The notes under the pieces were generated by a model. That model was not told the DNA's origin, searched no databases, and saw nothing but the letters and a program-made list of their open reading frames with translations. From Siccibacter turicensis LMG 23730 (GTDB lineage Bacteria; Pseudomonadota; Gammaproteobacteria; Enterobacterales; Enterobacteriaceae): 64,000 nucleotides of DNA. Position 1 is the stretch's first letter, and each line of letters opens with the position of its first letter. Positions 36,743 to 47,087 of the stretch are shown here, in pieces. A program made the position numbers and the translations under genes. The stretch is from positions 496,144 through 560,143 of the forward strand of contig NZ_AWFZ01000042.1 in assembly GCF_000463155.2 (NCBI RefSeq), written 5' to 3'.

Positions 36743-36833
36743 CTGTTTTCCTGTAATCCTGTCTTTAATCTTAATGAGCCGGTGGCTCAACCGCCCGACC
36801 CAAACGATTGCTTAGCCGTCAGGAAAAGGGCGG

Positions 36834-36845
36834 AACGTGCACGTT
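36834..36845. promoter_or_regulatory. Palindrome in the ansP / beta-lactamase divergent region
   Basis: AACGTGCACGTT is a perfect 12-bp palindrome in the 280-bp interval between ansP and the class C beta-lactamase gene. It could be an operator for either gene; no regulator gene adjoins it. Confidence 0.4.
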
Positions 36846-37022
36846 TTTTGTGCGTTGCGCTTTACGATGAAGCACAACATGGCGCAGCATCCTACCTGCA
36901 AAAATCTGACGGCGCAAAGCATAAGCGGCGAAGAAGTGAGCCTGCTCGCGGTTATGTCAACAGATGTAGCCAGCGCAGACAGGGTATGGCAGTCTTTTCT
37001 GCTTAAACGCAAAGGAATCCTA

Positions 37023-38156
37023 ATGAAAAAGAGCGTGTTAACCGCATTCAGCCTGATGTTTTACACCCTGCATGCCGGGGCGGAGGTGCCGTCTCAGGCG
37101 GCGATGGATAAGGTGATCGAACCCCTGATGACGCAGTGGCAGGTACCCGGCATGGCGGTGGCAGTCTCGGTCAACGGCAAGGCGCAGTTCTATAACTACG
37201 GCGTGGCCTCGAAAACCAGCAAACAGCCGGTGACGCAGCGCACGCTGTTTGAGATTGGCTCCCTGAGTAAAACCTTTACCGCCACGCTGGCGCAGTATGC
37301 GGCGGACGAGGGGAAGCTCAGTTTCACCGATCCGGCAAGCCGCTATCTGCCGGCGCTGAGCGGTAGCGCGTTCGATCGCGTCACGCTGCTGCAGCTCGCC
37401 ACCCACACCGCCGGCACGCCGCTGTTTGTGCCGGACGACGTCACCGCCACGCCGCAGCTGATGGCGTGGTACAAAGCCTGGCAACCGCCGTCACCGCCGG
37501 GTACGACCCGCGTCTACTCCAACCTCGGGATTGGCCTGCTGGGGATGATAACCGCGCACGCCCTGAATCAGCCGTTCAGCAGCGCAATGGAAAACCAGAT
37601 GCTGCCGGCGCTCGGATTGCACCACAGCTTTATTACCGTGCCGCCCGTGGCCATGCCGGATTACGCTCAGGGCTACAACAAAGAGGATAAGCCGGTGCGC
37701 GTCACGCCTGGCCCGCTGGATGCCGAGTCCTACGGGTTGAAATCGTCCAGCGGCGATCTGATTCGCTATCTGGAGATCAATCTCGGGCAGCACCTGACCA
37801 ACGGCCCCTGGCGTGAAGCGGTGCAGAAGACCCATACCGGCTACGTGCGCGCGGGGGAGTTTACCCAGGCGCTGATGTGGGAGTTCTACCCGCTGCCGGT
37901 TGACGAGGCGACGCTGCTGGCCGGTAACGACAGCGCGCGCATCATGAAAGGCGTTGCCGCACAGCCGGTGACAAATCCGCAGGCGCCCGCAGCGGCCTGG
38001 TACAATAAAACCGGCTCCACCAACGGGTTCTCCAGCTATGCGGTGTTTATTCCTTCCCGCAACATCGCGGTGATCCTGCTGGCGAACAAGTGGTATCCCA
38101 ACGACGCGCGGGTAAAAGCAGCGTGGGATATCGTTCAGGGGATCGACGAGAAATAA
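37023..38156 (+). CDS. Class C beta-lactamase
   Basis: 377 residues with a signal peptide cleaved near residue 20. The serine beta-lactamase motifs are complete: S80-L-S-K83, Y165-S-N167 and K329-T-G331. Length and spacing are those of AmpC. It has YSN where Enterobacter ACT/MIR enzymes have YAN, and THTAGTPLF where most AmpCs have TYTAGGLPL, so it is not the standard Enterobacter cephalosporinase and looks nearer to MOX/FOX-like branches. No ampR lies next to it. ATG at 37023 follows AAAGGAATCCTA. Confidence 0.9.
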   Translation: MKKSVLTAFSLMFYTLHAGAEVPSQAAMDKVIEPLMTQWQVPGMAVAVSVNGKAQFYNYGVASKTSKQPVTQRTLFEIGSLSKTFTATLAQYAADEGKLSFTDPASRYLPALSGSAFDRVTLLQLATHTAGTPLFVPDDVTATPQLMAWYKAWQPPSPPGTTRVYSNLGIGLLGMITAHALNQPFSSAMENQMLPALGLHHSFITVPPVAMPDYAQGYNKEDKPVRVTPGPLDAESYGLKSSSGDLIRYLEINLGQHLTNGPWREAVQKTHTGYVRAGEFTQALMWEFYPLPVDEATLLAGNDSARIMKGVAAQPVTNPQAPAAAWYNKTGSTNGFSSYAVFIPSRNIAVILLANKWYPNDARVKAAWDIVQGIDEK

Positions 38157-38249
38157 CCCTGACCGGCGACGCGGGGCTGGATAACGGCCCTGTTTTTTAT
38201 CATCATGCCCGCCCGGTGGCATCTTAGCCCGCCAGATAAGGAGATAAGG

Positions 38250-38813
38250 ATGAAAATCAACGTGGTTGGCACCAGCGGCAGCGGAAAAAGCACCTTCGCC
38301 CGCCGTCTGGCGGATACCCTCGGCGTACCTTATATCGAGCTGGACAGGCTTTACTGGCGCGCCAACTGGCAGGGCACCCCGGATGCGGCGTTCATGACGC
38401 GCATTGCCGAGACGCTGCGCGCCGCGCCCGACGGCTGGGTGCTGGACGGCAACTATAACCGCACCCGCGAGGTGAAGTGGCGCGAGGTGGATACCATTAT
38501 CTGGCTCGACTACGGTTTCGGCCGCACCCTGTACCAGGCGTTAAAGCGGGCGTTCGCGCGTTCCGTGTCGCAGCAGGAGCTGTGGCCCGGTACCGGCAGC
38601 CGGGAGAGCCTCCGGCAGTCTTTCTTCAGCCGGGAGTCCATTGTCTGGTGGACCATCAAAACCTGGGGCAGCAACCGACGCCGTTACCAGGCGGACATGA
38701 CCAATCCGCTGTTTTCCCACCTTCACTTTGTGCATCTGCGCAGCCCCGCGGAAGCGCGTAACTACCTGCGTTCTTTAACGTCTCCGGCAGGGTGCTCTAC
38801 ACTTAAGCAATAA
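38250..38813 (+). CDS. Adenylate-kinase-like P-loop NTPase (FlaR/YtmP type)
   Basis: 187 residues. Walker A GTSGSGKST near residue 7, then IELDRLYWRANW, WVLDGNYNRTR and a basic C-terminal half with WKTIKTWG-like (WWTIKTWGSNRRRY). This is the DNA-topology-modulation/FlaR-like kinase family of unknown substrate. ATG at 38250 follows AAGGAGATAAGG. Seventeen bases separate it from the following GST gene. Confidence 0.82.
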   Translation: MKINVVGTSGSGKSTFARRLADTLGVPYIELDRLYWRANWQGTPDAAFMTRIAETLRAAPDGWVLDGNYNRTREVKWREVDTIIWLDYGFGRTLYQALKRAFARSVSQQELWPGTGSRESLRQSFFSRESIVWWTIKTWGSNRRRYQADMTNPLFSHLHFVHLRSPAEARNYLRSLTSPAGCSTLKQ

Positions 38814-38829
38814 CCTGGGGAGAAAATGG

Positions 38830-39447
38830 ATGATTCACGTCTACGGTGTGCCGGGGTATGGCTCAACGATAAGCGAGCTGATGCTGACCCTGACCGGGGT
38901 CCGGTATAACTTTATTAACGTCGACGGTTTTGACAAAGCCGGGCCGAGCCACGACCTGCTTGAGAAGGTGAATCCCCTGTGTCAGGTACCGACCCTGGTA
39001 CTGGATGACGGCCAGGTGATGACCGAAACCGCCGCTATCGCACTAATGCTGCTCGACAGCCATCCGCAGTTCGCCCCGGCACCCGGTTCCCCCCAGCGTC
39101 ATCGCTTTCTGCGTCTGCTGGTGTGGATGGTCGCCAACGTCTATCCCACCTTTACCTATGCCGACTATCCGGAGCGCTGGGCAGCCGGTGCGCCAGCCCA
39201 GCTACGGGAGAGCACGGCGCGCTATCGCGAGACGCTCTATCGCTGGCTGGAGGAGCAGGTAGAGGGCACCCCGTGGATGTTTGGTAACGACATCTCGCTG
39301 CTGGACTGTTATCTTCCGGTAATGCGCCGCTGGTCGCCGCGCGAAGCCTGGTTTGCGCAACACACCCCAAAGCTGAACGCTATCGCCGATGCGGTGTGCG
39401 GTCTGCCCGAGCTTCAGACGGTGCTGCGCGCCAACCAGATTCTATAG
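38830..39447 (+). CDS. Glutathione S-transferase family protein
   Basis: 205 residues: an N-terminal thioredoxin fold (VYGVPGYGSTISELMLTLTG, cis-Pro in QVPTLVLDDG, MTETAAI for glutathione gamma-Glu binding) and a C-terminal helical domain with NDISLLDCYL. Substrate unknown. Likely co-transcribed with the upstream kinase-like gene. Confidence 0.88.
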   Translation: MIHVYGVPGYGSTISELMLTLTGVRYNFINVDGFDKAGPSHDLLEKVNPLCQVPTLVLDDGQVMTETAAIALMLLDSHPQFAPAPGSPQRHRFLRLLVWMVANVYPTFTYADYPERWAAGAPAQLRESTARYRETLYRWLEEQVEGTPWMFGNDISLLDCYLPVMRRWSPREAWFAQHTPKLNAIADAVCGLPELQTVLRANQIL

Positions 39448-39497
39448 CGCCCTGACCGCTTGTCCGGAGAAACGGGCACCCCAACAAGGAGAGCACC

Positions 39498-39728
39498 ATG
39501 CCGCATATTGATATTCAGTGTTTCCCGCGCAGCCTGAGCGAAGCGGAAAAAGAGGCGCTGGCCGAAGACATTACCGCGGCGATCGTTCGCCATCTCGGCA
39601 GTAAAGAGAGTTCAGTGTCGGTTGCGCTGCATGAAGTCGAGCCCGATGCCTGGAAATCCCGCGTCTGGGATACCGAAATCGCGCCCCAGATTGAATCGCT
39701 GATCAAAAAACCCGGTTACGAGATGTAA
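39498..39728 (+). CDS. pptA: Tautomerase PptA
   Basis: 76 residues of the 4-oxalocrotonate tautomerase superfamily. Pro2 becomes the catalytic N-terminal proline after Met removal ([13 protein letters not shown]). [16 protein letters not shown] is nearly identical to E. coli PptA (YdcE). It lies upstream of nhoA as in E. coli, with AAGGAG before the ATG. Confidence 0.93.
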   Translation: MPHIDIQCFPRSLSEAEKEALAEDITAAIVRHLGSKESSVSVALHEVEPDAWKSRVWDTEIAPQIESLIKKPGYEM

Positions 39729-39803
39729 CCCTGCTGCCAGGCCGCATACGCCTGGCGCTTTTTCCGGCGCATGCGCTACTCATTAACCCGAACAGGAGGG
39801 GGA

Positions 39804-40625
39804 ATGGCTTTCTCGCTTGAAGACTATTTTGCCCGTATCGGCTATGAAGGCACGCCGCAGGCAGATGTCGAAACGCTCGGTACCTTACAGGCTCACCATA
39901 TCGCCAGCATTGCCTTTGAAAATCTCGATGTGCTGCTCGATCGTGAGATCCACCTCGACGACGGGGCGGTATTTGAAAAACTGGTGACCGCCCGACGCGG
40001 CGGCTACTGCTTTGAACAGAACGGCCTGCTGGAGCGGGTGCTGCGCGAGCTGCGTTTTAACGTGCGTAGCCTGGCGGCGAGGGTGCTGATTGCCCGACCA
40101 GACCAGGTGCCGCCCCGCACCCATCGCCTGCTGTGTGTGGCGGTACATGGGGAGGAGTGGCTGGTGGACGTGGGCTTCGGCAGTCAGACGCTGCCTCAGC
40201 CGATGCGCTTTCTGCCCGGCGAGGAGGTGATTACCCCGTCCGGGATCTACCGCCTCGATGCGGATCACGACGATTTTATTCTGAACCTGTTCCAGAACAA
40301 CGTCTGGCAGCCGCTCTATCGCTTTGATACCGAAGATCAGTACGCGGCGGATTTCCTGATGGCAAATCACTTTATCGCCCACTGGCCCGACTCGCATTTT
40401 CGCCAGCATATCCTGATGTCGCGCCATCTGCCTGACGGCGGGAAGGTGACGCTGAATAACTTCCGCTTTACCCACTATGGACGTGACGGTGTCACGATTC
40501 ACGAAGAAGATCTTACCCCGGATCGGCTGACGGAAGTGCTGGAGACGGAGTTTTTGCTGGGCCTGACCCATCCCCAGCACGGGCTTACCCCAGCCACGCT
40601 GCACAAACTGGGGCGCTTTGCCTGA
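39804..40625 (+). CDS. nhoA: N-hydroxyarylamine O-acetyltransferase
   Basis: 273 residues. The arylamine N-acetyltransferase triad is at the same numbers as in the Salmonella enzyme: Cys69 in RGGYCFEQN, His107 in THRLL and Asp122 in DVGFG. It acetylates arylamines and N-hydroxyarylamines from acetyl-CoA. ATG at 39804 has a strong AGGAGG; the in-frame start at 39771 does not. Confidence 0.94.
   Translation: MAFSLEDYFARIGYEGTPQADVETLGTLQAHHIASIAFENLDVLLDREIHLDDGAVFEKLVTARRGGYCFEQNGLLERVLRELRFNVRSLAARVLIARPDQVPPRTHRLLCVAVHGEEWLVDVGFGSQTLPQPMRFLPGEEVITPSGIYRLDADHDDFILNLFQNNVWQPLYRFDTEDQYAADFLMANHFIAHWPDSHFRQHILMSRHLPDGGKVTLNNFRFTHYGRDGVTIHEEDLTPDRLTEVLETEFLLGLTHPQHGLTPATLHKLGRFA
40483..40495. 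promoter_or_regulatory. matS site (MatP binding) candidate
   Basis: GTGACGGTGTCAC fits GTGACRNYGTCAC exactly. It is inside nhoA, 4.7 kb from dif. Confidence 0.8.
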
Positions 40626-41204
40626 TCAGGGGTGGGTCGCGATAGCGTCGCCAATGGCGTAGTAGTGACCACCCGCCACGTGATGAATGCTGCGCAATTC
40701 TGGCGCAGCGGTTTCAAACTGCCAGTGCCCGTCGCGAAACGCGCGGCTGTCCGCCCAGGCATGGGTGACTTCGCCGATAAACAGATCGTAAGCCTGCTGG
40801 TTGCGCGGCTCCGGGATCAGCCGGCACACCAGCCACGCCGAACAGCCCGCCACTAACGGCAGGTTCACGCCCTCCATCTCAAACAGCTCAACCCCGGCGT
40901 GCGCCAGCTTCTCCGGATCGCTGGCCAGCGTCGTGGTGCCCAGCCGCGTGGTGAGCGTCGCCTGTTCGACGGTCGGGATCTGCAACACGAAATAGCCGCT
41001 CTGCTCGATAAGCCCGCGCGTGGCGGCAATTTTATCGATCACCACCGTCACTTTGGGCGGGGAGAAATCCAGCCCACAGGCCCAGGCCGCGGCCATCACG
41101 TTATCCACCCCGGCGTGGCGGGCGGAAACCAGCACGGTCGGACCGTGGTTAATCAGACGGTACGCCTTATCCAGCGCAACGGGTTTAGTATGCTCGTTCA
41201 TCAT
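40626..41204 (-). CDS. Flavin reductase-like family protein (YddH-like)
   Basis: About 192 residues of the FMN-binding split-barrel (DIM6/NTAB) family: [36 protein letters not shown] and the C-terminal [13 protein letters not shown]. coli carries the related yddH in the same pptA-nhoA neighbourhood. Start is ATG at 41204 or the adjacent ATG at 41201, after AAGGACAG. Its stop directly abuts the stop of nhoA. Confidence 0.82.
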   Translation of the reverse strand: MMNEHTKPVALDKAYRLINHGPTVLVSARHAGVDNVMAAAWACGLDFSPPKVTVVIDKIAATRGLIEQSGYFVLQIPTVEQATLTTRLGTTTLASDPEKLAHAGVELFEMEGVNLPLVAGCSAWLVCRLIPEPRNQQAYDLFIGEVTHAWADSRAFRDGHWQFETAAPELRSIHHVAGGHYYAIGDAIATHP

Positions 41205-41411
41205 TCTGTCCTTGCTGCAGTTGAGCCACAAAGTGTACCCAACGCCTGGCGAGGAATGAATATCGATTCTGTGCGGTTTGCGGAACCCGGCGGGCGGCTG
41301 GTGGCCGGATTAATGAGTTTGACTCATTACAGCATTCGCATTATGCCGTCTGGTAGCGGCAGGTCCCCAGGGGTAGCCTTATTGCTGACGCATACACCAC
41401 GAGGACAAGAT

Positions 41412-43632
<2,221 letters not shown>

Positions 43633-43648
43633 GTTGGTACCCTTTGTG

Positions 43649-43718
43649 ATATTGTAGTGGTGATTACAATATGTGGCGGTCATGATGACTGTCAAGGAGT
43701 AATGTAGTGACCACTACA
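43649..43718. promoter_or_regulatory. Two BdcR operator candidates
   Basis: Site 1 at 43649-43672 has perfect 8-bp arms ATATTGTA and TACAATAT with an 8-base spacer. Site 2 at 43703-43718 is TGTAGTG-AC-CACTACA with perfect 7-bp arms, and the same half-site TGTAGTG occurs in site 1 (43653-43659). The sites are 50 bp apart, near the starts of bdcA and bdcR; site 2 covers the bdcR GTG start codon. The size suits a TetR-family dimer. Confidence 0.7.
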
Positions 43719-44300
43719 AAAAATAGTCGGACCCCAGGGCGTCCGCGCAAGTTTGATGCGGAACAGGCGATTGCCATCGCGCAACCGCTGTTTCATTCCC
43801 GCGGCTATGACGAGGTCAGCGTGGCCGATCTGACCAAAGCGCTCGGCATCAATCCGCCCAGTTTCTATGCGGCATTCGGCAGCAAACTGGGCCTGTATAC
43901 CCGCGTACTGGATCGCTATGCAGAGCATGGCGCCATCCCGTTTGCGGAGCTGCTGCGCGACGATCGGCCGGTTGCAGCCTGTCTTATCGCGATTCTGCAG
44001 GAGGCGGCACGGCGTTACGCCGCCGACCCGGCAGCGGCCGGCTGCATGGTGCTGGAAGGCACGCACTGCAACGATCCGCAGGCGCGCGAGGCGGCCTGTC
44101 GTTTTCATCAGGCTGCCGAACAGGCCATTCAGCACTTTATTGCGCGCCGCTATCCGCAGGAGGCCGTGCGGGTGACGGATTTTATGGGAACGCTGATGGC
44201 CGGGCTGTCGGCCAGAGCAAGGGCAGGGCAGAGCCTTGCGCGGCTGCAGGAAACGGTGCGGCTCGGCGGGCAGGTCCTGGAAAGCATGCTTCCGTCATAA
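43707..44300 (+). CDS. bdcR: TetR-family repressor BdcR
   Basis: 197 residues. The TetR helix-turn-helix is at the N terminus (DEVSVADLTKALGINPPSFYAAFGSK) and the C-terminal domain has CMVLEGTHCNDPQAREAA, matching E. coli BdcR (YjgJ). The GTG start at 43707 has AAGGAG upstream and lies within an operator candidate, so autoregulation is likely. Confidence 0.92.
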   Translation: MTTTKNSRTPGRPRKFDAEQAIAIAQPLFHSRGYDEVSVADLTKALGINPPSFYAAFGSKLGLYTRVLDRYAEHGAIPFAELLRDDRPVAACLIAILQEAARRYAADPAAAGCMVLEGTHCNDPQAREAACRFHQAAEQAIQHFIARRYPQEAVRVTDFMGTLMAGLSARARAGQSLARLQETVRLGGQVLESMLPS

Positions 44301-44339
44301 CGCGGCAATTTTTCGATTTGGCTTTTTACAGGGATAACA

Positions 44340-45053
44340 ATGAAATCAGTCTGTTTGCTTTCGGCGGCGCTGTGTCTGGCGCTGCCCGCACACGCCGTCT
44401 CAACGGTGCAGTTCACACCGGCGGTACTGAACACCGCGCTGCTGTTTAACCACGATCCGAGCGTCGGCCCGGTAAAGCACAGCCTGCAGTGGATCAGGGA
44501 CAGCACCGGAAAATTACAGACCATGACCGAAGTCTGGTACGACCGTCAGGGCTGTTTCACGAAGGTGAATATGGTGGACAAGCTGAACGGCAACGAATTT
44601 CACCTCGAAAACAGCGCGGGCACGCTGCGCTCGCACAGTGGCCAGCGCATTGCCGGCAAGGTTAACCAGGCGTGTCAGATTACCGAGCTGGAAAACGAGA
44701 GCGGAAGATACACGCTGGCATACAACGCGCGCGGTTTGCTGGAAACCATGACCAACCGGGAGACCGGCAACGTTGCCCAGCGCTTTGAGTACCGGCACGG
44801 TCAGTTCCCGGTGCGCATCCGGGATTACCAGAATCACACCGACAATGTTTTCTCGTATCCGGCGGGGAATCCGCAGTTCCTCGATATGCAGATGGTGCTC
44901 CACAATCCCGAATCCACCGTTTGGTTGAAGCAGAGCTGTACTTATCAACCCGATGGCAACGCAAATCTGTGCGCCATGACGACCGCGCTCGATGAGCATT
45001 ACCAGGACGCACCCGTGATGATGTTTTCGAATCATCGCGTTGAGTATTACTGA
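44340..45053 (+). CDS. YnfC-like (UPF0257) exported protein
   Basis: 237 residues with a signal peptide ending PAHA. The body shares features with E. coli YnfC: the paired-domain layout, RGPVK-like VGPVKHSLQW, RQGCFTKVNMVD, CQITELEN, LKQSCTYQPDGNANLC and a terminal Y-Y. YnfC is a lipoprotein, but this protein has no lipobox cysteine, so it is probably a soluble periplasmic form. Function unknown. Preceded by AGGGATAAC. Confidence 0.7.
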   Translation: MKSVCLLSAALCLALPAHAVSTVQFTPAVLNTALLFNHDPSVGPVKHSLQWIRDSTGKLQTMTEVWYDRQGCFTKVNMVDKLNGNEFHLENSAGTLRSHSGQRIAGKVNQACQITELENESGRYTLAYNARGLLETMTNRETGNVAQRFEYRHGQFPVRIRDYQNHTDNVFSYPAGNPQFLDMQMVLHNPESTVWLKQSCTYQPDGNANLCAMTTALDEHYQDAPVMMFSNHRVEYY

Positions 45054-45060
45054 GAAGAAC

Positions 45061-45086
45061 CGCGGCCCGGGTGATATCGGGCCGCG
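45061..45086 (+). terminator. GC-rich hairpin after the ynfC-like gene
   Basis: CGCGGCCCG and CGGGCCGCG form a perfect 9-bp stem with an 8-base loop, 8 bases after the stop. There is no T-run, so termination is likely but not certain. Confidence 0.55.
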
Positions 45087-45116
45087 CAGAAGCCTTGTGG
45101 AAGCGGTGATGATTGA

Positions 45117-45124
45117 GGGCAGGG
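45117..45124 (+). promoter_or_regulatory. KOPS (FtsK-orienting) octamer next to dif
   Basis: GGGCAGGG on the plus strand points at dif, 56 bases away. Other plus-strand GGGNAGGG matches seen left of dif are at 5493, 12560, 18871, 29004 and 44221; right of dif I noticed a minus-strand one at 62630. Confidence 0.6.
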
Positions 45125-45180
45125 AATTGAGTACAGGTGCAGGTAGAGGCAAGCCGTGGGCTGTCCGGACCTGATATTCT

Positions 45181-45208
45181 ATTTAACATAATATACATTA
45201 TGCGCACC
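45181..45208 (-). other. dif: dif: XerCD chromosome-dimer resolution site
   Basis: Read on the minus strand, the XerC arm GGTGCGCATAA, the 6-bp centre TGTATA and the XerD arm TTATGTTAAAT follow without a break. All 28 bases equal E. coli dif. It lies in a 395-bp interval (45054-45448) that holds no convincing gene. It marks the place where XerC/XerD, activated by FtsK, resolve chromosome dimers, and so fixes this window at the replication terminus. Confidence 0.97.
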
Positions 45209-45448
45209 GACATTATAATGCGGGAATATTAAGGCTTTTGGATGACCAACCATGCCCGCGGTGTATTTCCGCATTCCATCGTCTTTTCGTATTCGACACC
45301 ATACCGGCAATACGCCTTTGACGCTGTCTGTCACGCTGACATCCTGTCCCCGCCGGGTTCAGCCGCATCTGTTCCCGCAGCTGCAATTTGCCGGTTTGCC
45401 GGCTTTCGAGTACTCTTCATGGCATTCATCACTTAGCCACTATAACGG

Positions 45449-45739
45449 ATGACAATGGCGGCCCACTCAACAGATCCTCTACACGGCGTCACGCTTGAAA
45501 TGCAAGTCAACGCTCTGGTTGCCCGCTACGGCTGGGAACAGCTAAGCCAGCGTATCAGGATCAACTGTTTCAAAAATGACCCCAGCGTTAAGTCGAGCCT
45601 GAAGTTTTTACGGCGTACGCCCTGGGCACGCGCGGAAGTTGAAGCGCTCTATCTTGCATCCCTGAACGATGACGCTCCCGCAGCCGCGGATAACGCCACG
45701 TCCGATCCCTGGGCCAACAGTCGTAACAAACAGAGCTGA
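45449..45739 (+). CDS. VF530-family DNA-binding protein
   Basis: 96 residues. [20 protein letters not shown], then [13 protein letters not shown] and [26 protein letters not shown], match the VF530 fold (DUF2132), a small putative DNA-binding protein known from a Vibrio structure. The C-terminal tail is disordered. Start could also be the second ATG at 45455. It is 5 bases upstream of digH and probably co-transcribed. Confidence 0.83.
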   Translation: MTMAAHSTDPLHGVTLEMQVNALVARYGWEQLSQRIRINCFKNDPSVKSSLKFLRRTPWARAEVEALYLASLNDDAPAAADNATSDPWANSRNKQS

Positions 45740-45744
45740 CGTCG

Positions 45745-47055
45745 ATGATGCGGATGACACCACGCCTTAAAAGAGTGAGCGCGCTGATTGCCGGCGCGGT
45801 GTTGCTGGTCGGCTGCTCTTCAACGCCGCCCCGCTCTCTGGTCACGCCGCTGCCGCCGGTGGCAAAACATCCACTGCCGGAAAAACCCCGCCACGCCGAA
45901 CCGATGCGCGGCATCTGGCTGGCAACGGTCTCTCGCCTCGACTGGCCGCCCGTTTCTTCGGTTAACGCCAGCCGTGCAGACCGCATCAGCCAGCAGCAAA
46001 AAGCCCTGACCGATAAACTCGATAAGCTGAAAAGCCTCGGCATTAATACCGTGTTTTTTCAGGTGAAGCCAGACGGTACCGCGCTGTGGCCCTCACAAAT
46101 CCTGCCCTGGTCTGATACGTTGACCGGGCGCGTGGGCGACGATCCGGGATATGACCCGCTGCAGTTTATGCTTGATGAAGCGCACAAACGCGGCTTGCGG
46201 GTCCACGCCTGGTTTAACCCTTATCGCGTCACCACCAACACCAAACCGGCCACCCTTGCGGCACTCAGCCGTACCGTTTCGCAGCATCCCGCCAGCGTGT
46301 ACGTGCTGCATCGCGACTGGATCCGCACTGCCAGCGACCGTGCAGTGCTCGACCCCGGCATTCCCGAGGTGCGCGACTGGATAGCCAGCATCGTCGCCGA
46401 AGTCGTGACGCGCTATCCGGTGGACGGGGTTCAGTTCGATGACTATTTCTATACCGAAACGCCCGGTTCGACGCTTGATGACCGACAGACCTTCAGCCGC
46501 TATGGCGCCGGGTTTGCGTCAAAAGCAGACTGGCGTCGGGACAATACCCAGCGGCTGATTGAGCAGGTTTCACGCACCGTGAAGCAGATCAACCCTGACG
46601 TGGAATTTGGCGTGAGTCCGGCTGGCGTGTGGCGCAACCGCTCCCACGATCCGGCCGGGTCGGATACCTCGGGCGCCGCGGCCTATGACGAAGCCTATGC
46701 CGACACCCGCCGCTGGGTGCAGCAAGGCCTGCTGGATTACATCGCCCCGCAGGTTTACTGGCCCTTCTCCCGCACCGCTGCCCGCTATGATGTGCTGGCG
46801 AAATGGTGGGCCGACGTGGTGAAACCGACCCGCACCCGCCTCTATATTGGCGTTGCGCTTTATAAAGTGGGTGAAGCGTCAAGAATCGAGCCCGACTGGA
46901 CCATTCAGGGCGGCGTGCCGGAGCTGAAAAAACAGCTCGACTTAAACGAGTCGGTTACCGGCATCAGCGGCACCATCCTGTTCCGGGAAGATTATCTTAA
47001 TCGTCCTCAGGCTCATGACGCCGTCAATTATCTCAGGAGCCGCTGGGGATCCTGA
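45745..47055 (+). CDS. digH: Divisome-localised glycoside hydrolase DigH (YddW)
   Basis: 436 residues. Lipoprotein signal peptide with lipobox LLVGC (Cys24), then a GHL10 TIM barrel: RGIWLATVSRLDWPP, INTVFFQVKPDGTALWPS, VHAWFNPYRV, VDGVQFDDYFY and YIAPQVYWPF. E. coli DigH cleaves denuded peptidoglycan glycans at the septum. An outer-membrane lipoprotein is expected since no Asp follows the cysteine (CSST). Confidence 0.92.
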   Translation: MMRMTPRLKRVSALIAGAVLLVGCSSTPPRSLVTPLPPVAKHPLPEKPRHAEPMRGIWLATVSRLDWPPVSSVNASRADRISQQQKALTDKLDKLKSLGINTVFFQVKPDGTALWPSQILPWSDTLTGRVGDDPGYDPLQFMLDEAHKRGLRVHAWFNPYRVTTNTKPATLAALSRTVSQHPASVYVLHRDWIRTASDRAVLDPGIPEVRDWIASIVAEVVTRYPVDGVQFDDYFYTETPGSTLDDRQTFSRYGAGFASKADWRRDNTQRLIEQVSRTVKQINPDVEFGVSPAGVWRNRSHDPAGSDTSGAAAYDEAYADTRRWVQQGLLDYIAPQVYWPFSRTAARYDVLAKWWADVVKPTRTRLYIGVALYKVGEASRIEPDWTIQGGVPELKKQLDLNESVTGISGTILFREDYLNRPQAHDAVNYLRSRWGS

Positions 47056-47087
47056 CTGCCGGTGACGGGAACCGGCAGCCCCCTTGT

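Noticed and set aside
45242-45452. Two overlapping short frames (64 and 66 codons) between dif and the VF530 gene
   Set aside because: They overlap each other in different frames, lack a good ribosome site and show no recognisable protein pattern. The interval is better read as non-coding DNA around dif.
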